The notes under the pieces are model-generated. The model searched no databases. It was not told the DNA's origin and worked only from the letters and a program-made list of their open reading frames with translations. This document shows, piece after piece, positions 45,440 through 57,550 of a DNA stretch of 64,000 nucleotides. The translations under genes and the position numbers were made by a program. Position 1 is the stretch's first letter. Each line of letters opens with the position of its first letter. The DNA is from Saussurea involucrata. Lineage: Eukaryota > Streptophyta > Magnoliopsida > Asterales > Asteraceae. The stretch is taken from NCBI GenBank assembly GCA_033807775.1, contig CM066321.1, forward strand, positions 251,832,422 through 251,896,421, read 5' to 3'.

Positions 45440-47451
45440 ACTCGAAGAGCAACATGATGAAGCTGTTGCTGATGTGACCGAACCTTATGCTGACGAGGTC
45501 GAATCTGATGAAGAAGAAGCTGAAGACGATGAAGGTGTCGACATCTCTGACAACGAACCATCATCAACTCATAAAAATGATGATGACGATGATGATGACG
45601 ATGATGATGACTTTTTCTACGTCCAGCCTATCAACAATGCACAGCTCAAAAAGGGGTTATCATCAAAGAACCATCAGGGGAGATGACTAAGACAAAACCT
45701 GCAGCATCTGAAGCTGATAAAGGCAAAAACAAAGGCCTCGCTGCAGAAGGCAATCTGTCTATCCTACAAATAAAGCCAGGTACAATATCTCTTCTTCCCT
45801 TACTCTGCATCCCTCCTCTATCCCTTCTCAATCTCAGCTCTCCTCTCCATAAATCCTCTATACACTTAACCATAATCTTTTCTCTATCTTTTTCTTCCCC
45901 AACTCTTCTTACTTAAACAATCGTTGTGTTTCAGCGAGTCCTCTCCCCTGCTTGAGGATCCAGTTGAAAGTTCTCCTGCTGCACCAACAATAATCCCAGC
46001 CACAAGTGCTGAAGAAATAATCCTGGTCTTGGATTTAATCACTGAGACCGATGAACCTAAAGAACAGTTGCTCTCTCACAAAAACAGACCTTCCTTGGCT
46101 CCTCAAAAGCTAAGTGAAGAGGATCAGAAAAGAGAGAAGAAATGATCCAGAAGCTTGAGGATCAGCGAATCATCCTTCCTCGTGACAAAGTCCCTGTTCC
46201 TAAAAAGTACTAAAAAGTACAGGTTATCAAAGAAAGAATTCGCTGATCACCTCAGAGCTGAAAGGTTACTCGCTGAAAGAAAGGAAGCTGAAGAAAAAGA
46301 TAAGGCTCTCGCCATTCAGCTTGCCCAACAATCTGTGAAAGACCCCGCACTGAAAAGAACTCCCATCGAAGTCCAACGTCAGTTGTGGGAAGACGCCCAG
46401 AAGATTATCGAAGAAAAGACCAAGGTATGTCAATCTACCTTGACATGGTGCAAAGAGAAAGTACACTTTCGATATCGGGCTGCCAGAATTAACAAGGTAC
46501 ACATCACTGGAAGATCGACCATCAAAGTTCCAATTGTTGAGGTCGAGATATTCAGAGTAAACGGTACAACGGAATCCTTCTATGCTGATGCTATCACGAA
46601 GTACGGTCTCTCTGAATGGTTGGAGATCAGAATAGCCATTCAGCGCTCACGTTCTAAATTCAAGGATCATGTCGAAAAACTTCTAAATCGACAGATCGAC
46701 TTGGTTTCTTCTGCTGTGGATATTCCTCCTCCCACTCCTCTTGCAACTCAACAAAGAAGGGCATCTGCAAAGAAAAAGTTAAAACCTTCAGATTCAGGTC
46801 CTCCTATCTGAAACGAAACATGTATTGGTTTCTCACGCGATGAAGTACTTGGTCCTGAACCTGACCTTTCAGCGCTTGACACCTCCCTGCCTCCTGGTGA
46901 ACGCTTCATCCCTGGAAAAGTCATAAGCGAACCTTATGGTATCTTCTTTCACGACTATGATGGAGGACAACGCTTTCAACGCATCTCTGAGCTTCCCATC
47001 ACTCCCATCGAACAACTCAGGGATCTCATCTATTGGTGTGAATTCAGACGCGATCTTCAGGCACGATATCTCAAGCCCCTGATCTTCAAAGAAGCACAAA
47101 AAAGAAGAAATCAGGGAGAAACTGTCCCTGACTGGATGATCCCTACAACAAAGACCCTTGATGAACTTCTCGTTAAGGAAGAACCTTATGGCTGATAGGA
47201 TTTCCTTGTAATTCTTCTATCCTTAACTGTTTACATCTTTTGTACATGTAAATTTATTTGTTGTACTTGTAATTTTTCCACTTCCCTTTGTAACCTTATA
47301 CGAAGTTTAAAGAAAAATTTCAGCGAATGTACTTTACTCCATCAGTACTCAAAAGATCCCAGAAAACAGTAAAAGGGACAAATATTTTATGAGTTCTTTT
47401 TATCCTTATGTTTTCATACATAGCTATTTTCTTTGTTGCTATGTCATAATC

Positions 47452-47465
47452 AAATAGGGGGAGAT
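47452..47465 (+). other. polypurine tract of V
   Basis: AAATAGGGGGAGAT directly before the 3' LTR. Confidence 0.9.
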
Positions 47466-48413
47466 TGTTGATCCAAACCCTCAGCGATTTGATAATGACC
47501 CTTTAAGAAACACTTAGTGAAAATTGTAAGTAGACAATATGTATTGGAGTTTCACTATCGTTGATAAGTACTATGACTCTACAGTACCGCTGATAAGAAC
47601 TCTCGCTCTTTAAGTTTAATATTCAGCGAACACTGTTCACTATAAAGCTCTGAGCCTGTTCAGTACTTTTGGTGATCGCTGATAGTTTAGTTGTTTACTT
47701 ATGATCCCTGAAAACAAGTTTCACGTCAACAAAGGTTCTACGCTGAAGTCGAAGATCAAGCCCAAGAACCAGTGACAAGTCTACTAATGAACTGATGCGG
47801 ATATCAGCGAAGTCACAGAATTTTCCACTCAACGTGAAGTATCAAGTAGAAGACTTCAGCAATCCCTGAGCTTTATCACTCGCTGATAAAGTACTGTTCA
47901 ACGAACGCTGATCATGAGGTCTACTCTACAAGTTTCTTTTGTCTTTCCCCTTGCACGTCTCCGTACGAAATGTCAGAACGGACATCCCTTCTGTCCAGAA
48001 TCGTACAACCAACTCTGATTCTACACTGTACACCATGCGGCTACTAAGGTTGTCTACAAAGGTCAAAACATGCAACCACTCAGCTGCTGCCACGTGTAAA
48101 GTAATACTGCCATGCATTAAATGCATGCAGTATATAAGAAGAACCCTACTTCAGATTTGAATTGCTCGACCATCTTTTTCTTTCTCTCTTAGTGTTAGAA
48201 TATTATTCGTAGTATTCTTATCTCCTTTCTGTCTTAATTCTAGTGCAAGAAACTTAGTGTTCTTAACTTGTTTAGATTAGGTTAATCCTTAATCTTATTC
48301 CGCAACAAGTTGTAAATTGTTTGATTATATCAATAAACAATTTAGAAAGTAAAAATCGTGTGTTTGTATTCAACCCCCCTTCTACAAACTTGTATAACCC
48401 TTCGGGACCAACA
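47466..48413 (+). repeat. 3' LTR of V
   Basis: 948 bp, TGTTGATCC to GGGACCAACA. It matches the 5' LTR apart from scattered substitutions and the shorter C run (about 48372-48379). Confidence 0.92.
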
Positions 48414-48616
48414 ATGAAGGGTTTGAATTCCATTCCATGACAAATGTAACATTATTTATAATATCACGTAGCTAATGTTATTATGAAAGTGTTGTCACGT
48501 GAGCATGCTTGACTTACTATTGTTATGATGATTGATGAATGTAGTATTACGTTTCTATATTTTTAATTCTTATAGCCTATTTCTTGCCTCCCTTCTCGTG
48601 TGGATGACAGTTGATA
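48414..48616. other. host sequence right of V
   Basis: Continuation of the Harbinger-like MITE (to about 48450), then AT-rich sequence that may be the leader of the following gypsy remnant. No gene seen. Confidence 0.4.
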
Positions 48617-50684
48617 ATGGTTAATACTCGAGGCAGACCACGAACGTTGACGGACGGTCATGAGGAGATCGTGTCTATAGCCTCTGTAACGGAAAGGGTT
48701 AATGCAACTACGGAACTGCCTAGACCCAATATATTGGGCGGGGGGCCGAAGCACATACCAAGGGTCAAGCTGGCTTTCTCAAACCCGGTCATGGAAGAAG
48801 TGACCCCCGAAACAGAAATGATGGCCAACATGATGCAAGCGATGAATGCGGCCATGGCCAATCAAGAAGAGTTCTACATGAAGATGATGAAGGACAAAGA
48901 TGTTAGAAACCGAAGGCACGAAACGGTTGTCGAGAACGTGATAGTTCCGGGGTCCGGGGGTACCGAATATGCGATCCGAACTAATGAGCTTGTAATAAAT
49001 GACACAAGGTGAGGTGGGAGGACTTGCTCCTACAAGTCATTCTTGTGTAGCAAACCACCAGAGTTTGTCGGGTCAGATGATCCAGTCGTCTGCATGAACT
49101 AGATCCGATGAGTAGAGCAAGCCTTCGAAGCAAGTGAATGTGATGAAGGCCAAAGGGTAAGGTTTGGCCCTAACACTCACTTGTTGGATTGTCACTAAGT
49201 CTACTATTGAGGCCACAGTTTTTGGCAAGGTTATCATGGGCTACATTCAAGGAAAAAGTAATGGAGGAATATTGCAATGAGTTGGCGATGGACCACATTG
49301 AAGTAGAGTTTTGAACCCTCAAGAAGGGAAACATGTCGGTGAGGGAGTACAACCAGAAGTTTTTTATGGAGAAGCTAGGCTTGGTGGGGCATGTCGCCCC
49401 GACTGAAAAGGAAAAGATCAAGACCTATCATAAAGGCCTACCGTCGGACATGATATTGATGATTTGCATGTCCAAAGCCTTTACCCTCAGTGAGGAAATA
49501 GAGGAAGCTCAGGTTATGGAAGACGTCTACGCGCGGGTAAAGGAAGTGAGAGCGCCAGTAGGAGAGAAGAGAAGATGGTAGAGAAATCCCGGACCTCTCA
49601 AGAGGTCACGACCATTAATGAGAGGAAGAAATTTTGACAACCATCGTGAGGCGGGGTGGGGTTAAAAGTGTCGAAGCAAGCATCACGACACTTGTAATTC
49701 AAACCCCATTCCTTATTCCAAATGTGGGAAGACTGATCACCCATAAGAGACTTCCTAATTAAGGGAGTTATTTGTTTCGAGTGTAAGGCACCGGGACACG
49801 TCAAGAGAGATTGCCCGAAGTTGAATACGGGTGGTAGGTTGGAGAAGAGAGATAACCCTCCGAGGATTTTAGGTCGAGCTTTTCAAATGACAACTGAGGA
49901 GGCAAAAGCATCGCCTGACATGGCATCGAGTACGTTTCTCCAAAACTTCGTACTTGTGTGTGTTGTTTGATTCAGGTGCAAGTTTGTCTTTCGTATTGGA
50001 TTCTTTTTGCCAAAAGCTTTCTATGTCTACTAGTAGTTTAGAAGATGTCGTAGTGTTATAAATAGCTAATTGTGGTTAAGTAATAATTCATGACATATTG
50101 AAGGGTCGTACCCTTCAGATCGAGAGAAGGGAGTTTCCGGTCAATTTGATGCCATGTTGATTGCTAGATTCGACGTAGTGGGCGGAATGGATTGGTTGAC
50201 GAAAAACCAAGCCGAAATTTTGTGTTCAAACAAGTTAATCTGAATCACGATTTTGGACTGTTATGTAGTAATGATTTATGGCGAATGGAGAAAAAGTAAT
50301 GTGGCGGTCATCACCATGGCTAAAGCATGCAAGTGTTTGGTGAAGGGATGTTCATCCTTTTTGGCATATGTGATAGATGCCAAACTCGAGAAGAAGAAGC
50401 TTAAGGACGTAAAGGTGGTGCACGAGTTTTTTGATGTGTTTCCGGATGACTTTGCCTAGTTTTCCACTCAACCATCAAGTGGAATTTCAGATAGATCGAG
50501 GCCCGGGAGCAGCTCCGTTCTCTAGAGCTCCTTAATGATTAGCTCCATCCGAGATGCAAGAGATGATGGCGCAACTTCAAGACCTTCTTGAGAATGGATT
50601 TATGAGATTGAGTTCATCGCCTTGGGGAGCTTATGTCTTCTTTTTTAAGAAGGATGACACAATGAGAATGTGTATTGACTATGG
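48617..50684 (+). pseudogene. Ty3/gypsy remnant: gag, protease, start of RT
   Basis: ATG at 48617 (MVNTRGRPRTLTDG). Gag runs open to a TGA near 49010 and continues broken: SKPPEFVGSDDP (about 49045), then a capsid end (49333-49581). A zinc knuckle CFECKAPGHVKRDC lies near 49777-49818. Protease LFDSGASLSFV is at about 49969, followed by a GGMDWL segment. The RT begins SSPWGA and reaches CIDY at about 50671-50682, where it is cut by a minus-strand copia piece. Many stops. No LTR of its own is present; a family different from B. Confidence 0.8.
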
Positions 50685-51688
50685 GGAGTGAGTTGTGAGA
50701 TTATGCCACACTCTCTAAGATGATCGGTGAATTCTTGGCTCATATATTCACCACCTCGGTCAGACCGAAGGGCTTTTATCATTTTGCCAAGTTGGTTCTC
50801 TACTTCATTCTGAAACTCTTTGAAAATCTCAAAGCTTTCAGATTTGTGTTTCATTAGATAAACATATCCATATCTACTGAAATCATCAGTAAATGTAATG
50901 AAGTAGTAACAACCATTTCTTGTGGCTGGGTTGAAAGGCCCACATACATTAGTATATATCACTCCCAACAACTCATTTCCTTTCTCGGGCTTTCCTCTGA
51001 AAGGCGCTTAAGTCATCTTGCCTAATAAATAAGACACAAATAATTAAATGAATCATCAGTTGAATCCAAGATACCATCCACTTAGAGCTTGGCAATGCGT
51101 TCTTATTTATATGGCCAAGGCGGCAATGCCACAAGTATGCTTGGCTCAAATATTGCTTTTGCCTTTTAGCATTCACATTATACATCGATTCAGAATTAAG
51201 ACTATTACGAACATCTATTTCATAAATTCCATTAACTGGCGTAGGAATAAAATATGGAATCCCATGGAAACATGCAGGAATAGAATTATCGTCAAGAAAT
51301 TTAGACAAATCCATCTCGTCTCATATGTGCAACTGAAACAATGTTTCTCACGATACTACGAACGTAAAGACAATCATAAAGTTTCATAGACAGACCATTG
51401 GGATGGATCATATCATAATCACCTTGAGACACAACATCCACTCCTGTCCCATTACCCATCTTGAGCTCCAATTGTCCTGGCCTTAGCTGCCTCTTACGTC
51501 ATAGTCCCTACAAAGAGGAACAAATATGAGTCCCACATCCGGTGTCCAATACCCAAGAATCATAATCAGAATTGAATAATTCGATGGTATACATACCTGA
51601 AGGTCCGACTCCCTAAGCCTTCTCCTTATTTGCCTTCACAATCAGAACCGGGCAGTTCCTTTTTCCAATGCCCCTACTCAGAACATTC
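50685..51688 (-). pseudogene. Ty1/copia remnant, minus strand: zinc knuckle, protease, integrase start
   Basis: Read right to left: zinc knuckle end (GHWKRNCPVL, about 51655), protease region (DSWVLDTGCGTHIC, about 51560-51530), a VRNIVS segment (about 51350), pre-integrase LWHCRLGHINK (about 51125), then integrase core TDDFSRYGYVYLMKHKSE and RSDRGGEYMSQEF (50710-50890), breaking off after SQLTP at 50685. Same lineage as W by these motifs. Several frameshifts; no RT remains. Confidence 0.8.
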
Positions 51689-52583
51689 ATGTTAAAACCA
51701 GATCTATTAGGTAATCAACATCATATTCATTGATCTTGAACAATTTAGAGTTTTACATAAGAATGGTAAACTTTCTCTCTCTAGAATGCTCTCAATAAAC
51801 TCTCTCAAGAATATTACCATTAAGTTCCTTTCCACATGCTTAACAACAAAGCAAACCTATTTATACCTATGCTTAACAACACTCTAATCTAGTTGACTTT
51901 TTACATGACTTTGACTTCTTTGACTATTACAACATTGACTTTTACATAAATATTGAATACAATTTTATACCCTAATATTGACAACAATCTTCAAGATTTA
52001 AAAAAAATTGACAACAATCTTCAACTCTTGATCTTCAAAACTTTAATTCTGACTGCTTTAAACTTTGAAGCTCTGACAATCTTCAAACTTTCGACTTTGA
52101 AGAATCTTTAGTCAAATTTGAAAAGTCTTTCTCTTACACTTTGAAAAGTCACCAAGTCTTGAACATGAATTTGAAGTCTTTGCAGCGTTGACCTTTGAAT
52201 CTTCGAACTTTGAAGCTTTAATTTCAAACTTTGAACAATTTCTTGAACTTTGTATCTTCATCTCTTTAACTGTAACAATCTTTGAACATCGATCTCTCTA
52301 TAATCATCTCGAAACATCTTCTCGACTTTGACATATAACTTCCTTACTTGACATTGAAATATTCAAAAGTTTCTCCCCTTTTCTTCTGTTGCTATTTCTC
52401 CCCCTGGCCTTTTTGATGATTGTGAGCATCATGATCATCAAAACTCTTTTCAATTTATGCACAATTTTTGAATACCACATGTAATATTCTCTTCCTATTG
52501 ATCTTAATAACCGTCAATTCCAAAAGATATATATATTCGAATCTTTTCAAATTCAGATAGAATGAAAGTGGTAACCTTGAATC
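51689..52583 (-). mobile_element. probable copia LTR / 3' region, minus strand
   Basis: On the minus strand there is a TATA-like GGTATAAATAGG (about 51861-51872), a purine tract CCAGGGGGAGAAATAG (about 52388-52404) and a long leader rich in TTTGAA/TTCAAA and CTTTGAAG repeats (about 51990-52330). The last bases (52579-52583) are the left TSD of W; the host continues at 60857. A precise LTR start with TSD was not found. Confidence 0.45.
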
Positions 52584-53277
52584 TGTTGGAGATATGCCCA
52601 TTTAACACAACAAAATAGTAATGGTTCTAAAATGCATGAGGCCTATTGGGTCGCACACAAAGTTTAGTTGTGTAAAAGCAAGAAAACATTCTAGAGGGTT
52701 TAACAAGTAATTAATTAAAAGTGTTTTAGTTATATGGAATTACTAGAGGGACTAACTAGTAATTAGTCCATACTTGTTATTAGATAATATCTAATTAATT
52801 TAGATAATTATTAGACTAATTGAATTATTATTAGATAATGTCAAACTAGTCTAGATAATTATGAGAATTAAATGTGATATTATTAAAGAGGAGGTTAATC
52901 ACTTTTTCCTAACTCTCTTGAAATCATCGACTTCTACTCTCTCCTCTCTCATTCACGGTGCAAAATTCATACCAAGGAATTTTGGCCATTTTCTTGACTA
53001 GCTACACAAGGTGATTCAAGTTTGGTGGCTTTGGAGATCGAATAGAGAAGAGAAAGGAGACAGTTTCTTGCTACATACAACTACATCTTTGGGGTATGCT
53101 CCAGATAGAGAGAATCCTACTATTGGTTTCTTCATCATCTTCATAATAGGTCATTCTAAATCCTTTTCTTGTTTTATGTTACTTGTAATTTTATTGTAAC
53201 ATGATCTCTGGAAGATTGTGTGTACTTTTATGCTTCCACTGTTTTGATAAAAGTTTTGTAATACACACAATACAACA
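52584..53277 (+). repeat. 5' LTR of W
   Basis: 694 bp, TGTTGGAGATATGCCC to ACAATACAACA. The middle carries ATTAGATAATATCTAATTA-type palindromic AT-rich repeats (about 52780-52860). Confidence 0.92.
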
Positions 53278-53278
53278 G

Positions 53279-53290
53279 TGGTATCAGAGC
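53279..53290 (+). other. tRNA-Met primer binding site of W
   Basis: TGGTATCAGAGC, one base after the 5' LTR. Confidence 0.9.
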
Positions 53291-53439
53291 CAGGTTACAA
53301 TGTACAAGTACATAACGAATCGTTTTTTATGATATAGAATATGGTTTTGGGCGTGGTTATACATTCAAGTGGGAAAATTGAATGCATGAAACACACACAA
53401 AGAAAATTCTAAGGCTTTTCTTATTGGTTTTGATGTTTT

Positions 53440-53905
53440 CAACATTAAAGTTTCTAATTTTGGATGTTTCGGGTTTCTAACCCTAAATTTTGAAATTAGG
53501 GTTTTTTGAAACAATATATTTCCCTATTTTGATATTTTAGATTTAAGTCTTAATTTGAAGTTTTCAAAACATAAAGTTTCCACTTTTGGAATTTTAGGGT
53601 TTTAAAACTTTAAATTAGGTTTTATGAAAAAACAAAGTTTCCAATTCTGGAAATTTAGGGTTTTAATAATTTATGTTAGTTTTTATAAAAACAAAAGTTT
53701 CTACTTTGGGCGTTTAGGGTTTTAAACCTTAAATTAGGTTTTATAAGACTTAAAAGTTTCTTACTTGGGAAGTCTAGGGTTTTAAAATATAAAATTGAAG
53801 TTTTAGAAATTAAAGTTTCTCTTTTGGGAAAGGATTTTCTTTTTGAAACTTAGAGTGTTTAAAACTAAAGTTTCGAATTGTAGGGTTTTGAGAAAACTAG
53901 GTTTT
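53440..53905 (+). repeat. degenerate tandem repeats in the W leader
   Basis: About six to seven units of roughly 60 bases with the order AAAGTTTC, TTTTGGGA, TTTAGGGTTTTAAA, TTAAATTAGGTTTTAT. Lies between the primer site and gag, in the untranslated leader. Confidence 0.75.
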
Positions 53906-55207
53906 CGAAACCTTTCGAGAAAAGACCATGAAAAACGATTTCTTAATTTAATTGTTGATATTATTATATATGTGTTTTCCCGAACCTTTTGATTCACTTG
54001 TTTATTTCATGTTTGGATGGTTTTTGGCATGAAACCATACTTGCATAAGTATAAAGTGTGCTTGTATGTTCAAGCAAAGATTGATTTATTTTAAGTGCCA
54101 AAAGTGTATGTTGAAATCAGTCTTTATCAATGAGTTGTCTCTTGCAAAGATTTGGCACTCCATCGCTTTTATATGCAAAATTTGTGTTTGTATGGCCCCG
54201 GTAATAGTTTGCCTCAGTTAGACCATGTGTCGTGATGTTTGGTTGTTGATTGGTATTTTAAAGGTTGTAATTTTTTGCGCTACCTGCGAGTCGTTTCCTA
54301 TTTTTTGTATTTGTAAAATAGTATAGATTAGAATAGGAATTCATTTATTACAAAATTGTAAAAGAAGACTGAAGACAACAGACAAGATTCATGAAGATTG
54401 AAGTCTTGGTGTGGACCCACTCGAGCATTGAAGAAAATGGCGAGTCTAGTGGGAGCCGGGACAACATCTCTTATGGTTGTTAGTCCTTAGTTTGACCAAG
54501 TTTTTCTCGTGGTGGCTCATGGGAAAACGCATAGGTTTGAGGCAAATATTACAGTTACTTGCATGTGGTTGTGTTTTGTTTATTTATTTATTATCTAGGT
54601 TTTGCATGATAGATAATCTAAAAAATATTTTTGAAACACAATAATTTTAATTAAAGAGTTAATAAAAACTTGCAAGTGCAGTTTGGCAAATGGATAAAAT
54701 TGGATTTACAGTAAACTTTTAAAATGGTTAAAACGAAATTTGCTAAAATGAAAACAGTTAAAAATGTTTTAACTAAGAACAACAAAAACCCGTTTTTTTA
54801 ATGTAAATCACACGCTACCCATTTAAGGCACGCATTTAAACTAATAATCTATTGGTGTGGGGAAAGGGCTAAAGCCAACGCGTCGGTTAGATGTTAGGGA
54901 TAATGTTTGTGACATTCGCGATATCCGAGAGTCTTGGGTCAGATGTCATGTGTCTTAGTATGGTTGATTTACAATATGGACTCGTGATAATGGATGTCAA
55001 TGAATCCCGCAAGAATCTAAAAGTTTCATAGAGATGAAATTGGTAAAATGGTTACCTACCTAAATAGCTTCGAATTACGATCCACGGAAAACCCGTCGTA
55101 AGTGGATGTGAAATATGGATCTTAGCTTTGTTTTAAGCAACTAGGTAATATATTTGTTTTAACGAAGATCATTCAAATCACTAAAACAATGTTTTGTCTT
55201 TTAATAG

Positions 55208-56127
55208 ATGTCAAATAACACGAATTCATCGATTTCAAACTTCTGTTAGAAATGTCTCCGTGAAAAGGACAAGCTTGAACTACATGGACTGGCTTCGAAA
55301 CCTGAGAATTGTTCTAAGGATGGAAAAGAAGCAGAGGGCCATTGAGGAACCACTCCCTGAGGCACCTGCTGCCGAAGCATCTCGGGCGATTCGGGACAAA
55401 TATGAAAAACGTCTAGCCGAATCAAACGAGGTTGCTTGCCTAATGTTGGCGACCATGGTTCTAAACTCCAAAAGGGTATGGAAAGCCTTGGGGCGTACGA
55501 CATGAACAACCAGCTGAAAGACATGTTCCAACAGAAGGCTAGGCAAGAAAGATATGACAATGTCAAAGCTCTGGTAGAATGTATAATGGCCCCGGGTAGT
55601 AGTGTCAGTGTACATGTTCTGAAAATGAAATCGTACCTCGACTAGCTTGAGCGTCTAGGTTTTCCCTTTGGTCAGGAGCTTGCAACAAATTTCATCTTAA
55701 GCTCGCTGACCGGTTTGTATGAACAGTTCATTATGAACTATAATATGAACAACTTAGAGAAAACCACAATGGAGTTCCATGGCATGCTTAAGACTGCGGA
55801 GTCCAACATGACCAAGTCCAAGCCTGCTGCCCCGACACTGATGATCAATGAAGGAGGTGTAAAGAAGAAAACGGTCAGTGAATGAGGTGTTAAGAAGAAA
55901 AAGGTTGTCCCTGCAAAAGGCAAGGGAAAAAAGGCTATCTAGCCCAACCCCAACCCCAAGGCGAAAGACAAAGGGAAAGCTCAATCTGATATACCTCAAT
56001 CAAAGACTCCTGAGGATGTTGTATGCTTTCACTGTAAGGAGGTAGGACATTAGAGGCGTAACTTTCCTAAATATCCGGAGGAGCTTAGGAAGCTGAAGGC
56101 TAATGGAGTAGGAACTTCAGGTAAGTA
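55208..56127 (+). pseudogene. gag of W
   Basis: ATG at 55208 (MSNNTNSS). Frameshifts and stops are at about 55240, 55350, 55643 and 55884. Conserved gag pieces are present: LKDMFQQKARQERYD and VHVLKMKSYLD (55520-55640), then ELATNFILSSL. The zinc knuckle at about 56019-56065 is broken: CFHCKEVGH is followed by a stop and the last Cys is replaced. Confidence 0.8.
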
Positions 56128-56167
56128 AATGATTGAACTCTATAGTACTTCTGCTTCTAATTCCTAG

Positions 56168-57550
56168 GTATTGGACACAGGATGTGGTACTCACATTTGT
56201 ACTAATGTGCAGGGACTAAAAAGAAGTAGGAAGCTGAGACGTGGGGAGCTGGACCTGATCATGGGAAACAAGCAGATTGCTGCCGTTGACACGATTGGGA
56301 ATTATGAGCTTTCTTTTTCGTCTGGATTATCTATGGTTTTCTTTGATTGTTGCTACTCGGCTGATATGGCCAGAAACATCATTTCATTTTATGCTTTATA
56401 TAAAGATGGTTTTCATTTTGGGTTTGATAATGGATCAATCCTTGTTTATAAAGATGATATGCTTTTTATTTTAAGGCTAACCCATGTCATGGTATTTATG
56501 AGACCAGTATAAGTATAAGAGAAAATAGAAGTTCAATCTATAATGTTGAATCGACTCAATCCAAAGATGGTTTGGATAAGTTGTGTCTGTGGCACTGTCG
56601 TCTTGGTCACATTAGCAAGAAACGCATCACCAAACTCCAAGTGGATGGGATTTTGGAATCGTTCGACCAAACATCGAATGATGAATGTGAATCTTGCCTT
56701 CTGGGAAAGATGACGAAGGCACCGTTTACAGGAATTGTGAGCGGGGCAATGATCTGTTGGACATAATACATACTGATGTATATGGGTCGTTCAGATCAGT
56801 CACAAGACACGACAAGAGATACTTCGTTACCTTCACTGATGATTTTAGTAGGTATGGATATGTTTATCTGATTAAACATAAATCTGAAACCCTCGTGGTG
56901 TTCAGGACATTCCAAAACAAGGTAGAGAATCAACTGAACAGAAAGATTAAGACTCTCAGATCCGATAGGGGTGGTGAGTATCTTAATCAAGAGTTCAAAG
57001 ATCATCTAAGGAGTTGTGGTATAATCGCACAACTTACTCCGCCCAGGACACCACAACATAATGGTGTAGCTAAAAGGAGAAACTGAACATTGCTTGATAT
57101 GGTTCGATCCATGATACGCTTCCAATCGGTTTCTGGGGCTATGCCTTAGAAACTGCTGCAAGGGTCCTGAATCTTGTACCAATGAAGAAGGTTTCCAAAA
57201 CACCTTCTGAAATATGGAATGGAAAAATTCCTTCACTTGCATATTTAAAAATCTGGGGTTGTGAAGCTTACGTACGCCGTGAAGCTCAAGAAAAACTAGA
57301 ACGCAGATCAGGGAGGTGTTATTTTGTTGGATACCCAACAAATTCTTTTGGATATTTATTTTATAAACCTTCAGAGAACAAAGTGTTTGTTGCTCGAAGG
57401 GCATTCTTCCTTGACAAGGAACTGATGTCCAAAGAAGCATGTGGGAGCCGAATTGATCTTGAAGAAATTCAAGAGTCAACCAACATGGAACCTGACGTTG
57501 GCACTAGTTCTCAACAACAGGTTATAGAGCCTACAGTTGTTGAGCTTCAG
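56168..57550 (+). pseudogene. protease and integrase of W (catalytic Glu lost)
   Basis: Protease VLDTGCGTHIC at about 56169. Pre-integrase LWHCRLGHISKK at about 56584 and CESCLLGKMTK. Integrase core: the first Asp lies in the DIIHTDVYG region, TDDFSRYGYVYLIKHKSE follows, and the second Asp is in RSDRGGEYLNQEF. The position of the third catalytic residue in PQHNGVA reads Lys (codon 57072-57074) instead of Glu, followed by a TGA at 57084-57086. The integrase C-terminal part continues (SLAYLKIWGCEAYV, about 57232). Frameshifts near 56510 and 56760. Confidence 0.85.

Larger units (their letters stand above)
43164..47195 (+). pseudogene. extra (envelope-like position) region of V downstream of pol
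   Basis: A chain of frames after RNase H, in the place where SIRE-type elements carry an envelope-like frame. It opens with MASSEASSAK at 43164 (an in-frame ATG also lies at 43149). A double stop with frameshift is at about 43587-43592, then open to 44371, with stops or shifts near 44690, 45164, 45390 and 45684. The N-terminal part (to about 44000) looks globular; the middle is Ser/Thr/Pro-rich with RKRKH; about 44744-45140 is a Leu/Val-heptad coiled-coil candidate; 45585-45615 encodes an Asp run. An 11-base duplication (AAAAAGTACT) at about 46200 breaks the frame. The end reads to TGA at 47193. I see no convincing signal peptide or transmembrane segment, so envelope function is not supported by the sequence itself. 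Confidence is for its being coding-derived. Confidence 0.7.
32717..48413 (+). mobile_element. SIRE/Maximus-like Ty1/copia element V with internal duplication
   Basis: 15,697 bp. LTRs 32717-33676 and 47466-48413 (TGTTGATCC to GGGACCAACA). TSD GTGAA at the left and ATGAA at the right (one mismatch). Order: gag, protease, integrase, RT, RNase H, then about 5 kb of extra downstream region, the layout of the SIRE/Maximus lineage. Length is inflated by a 2843-bp tandem duplication. Coding is broken by several stops and frameshifts, many present in both duplicate copies and hence older than the duplication. Confidence 0.9.

Noticed and set aside
45487..45690. Met/Lys/Thr-rich frame overlapping the Asp run
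   Set aside because: Alternative frame of the GATGAT repeat coding the Asp run in the V extra region.
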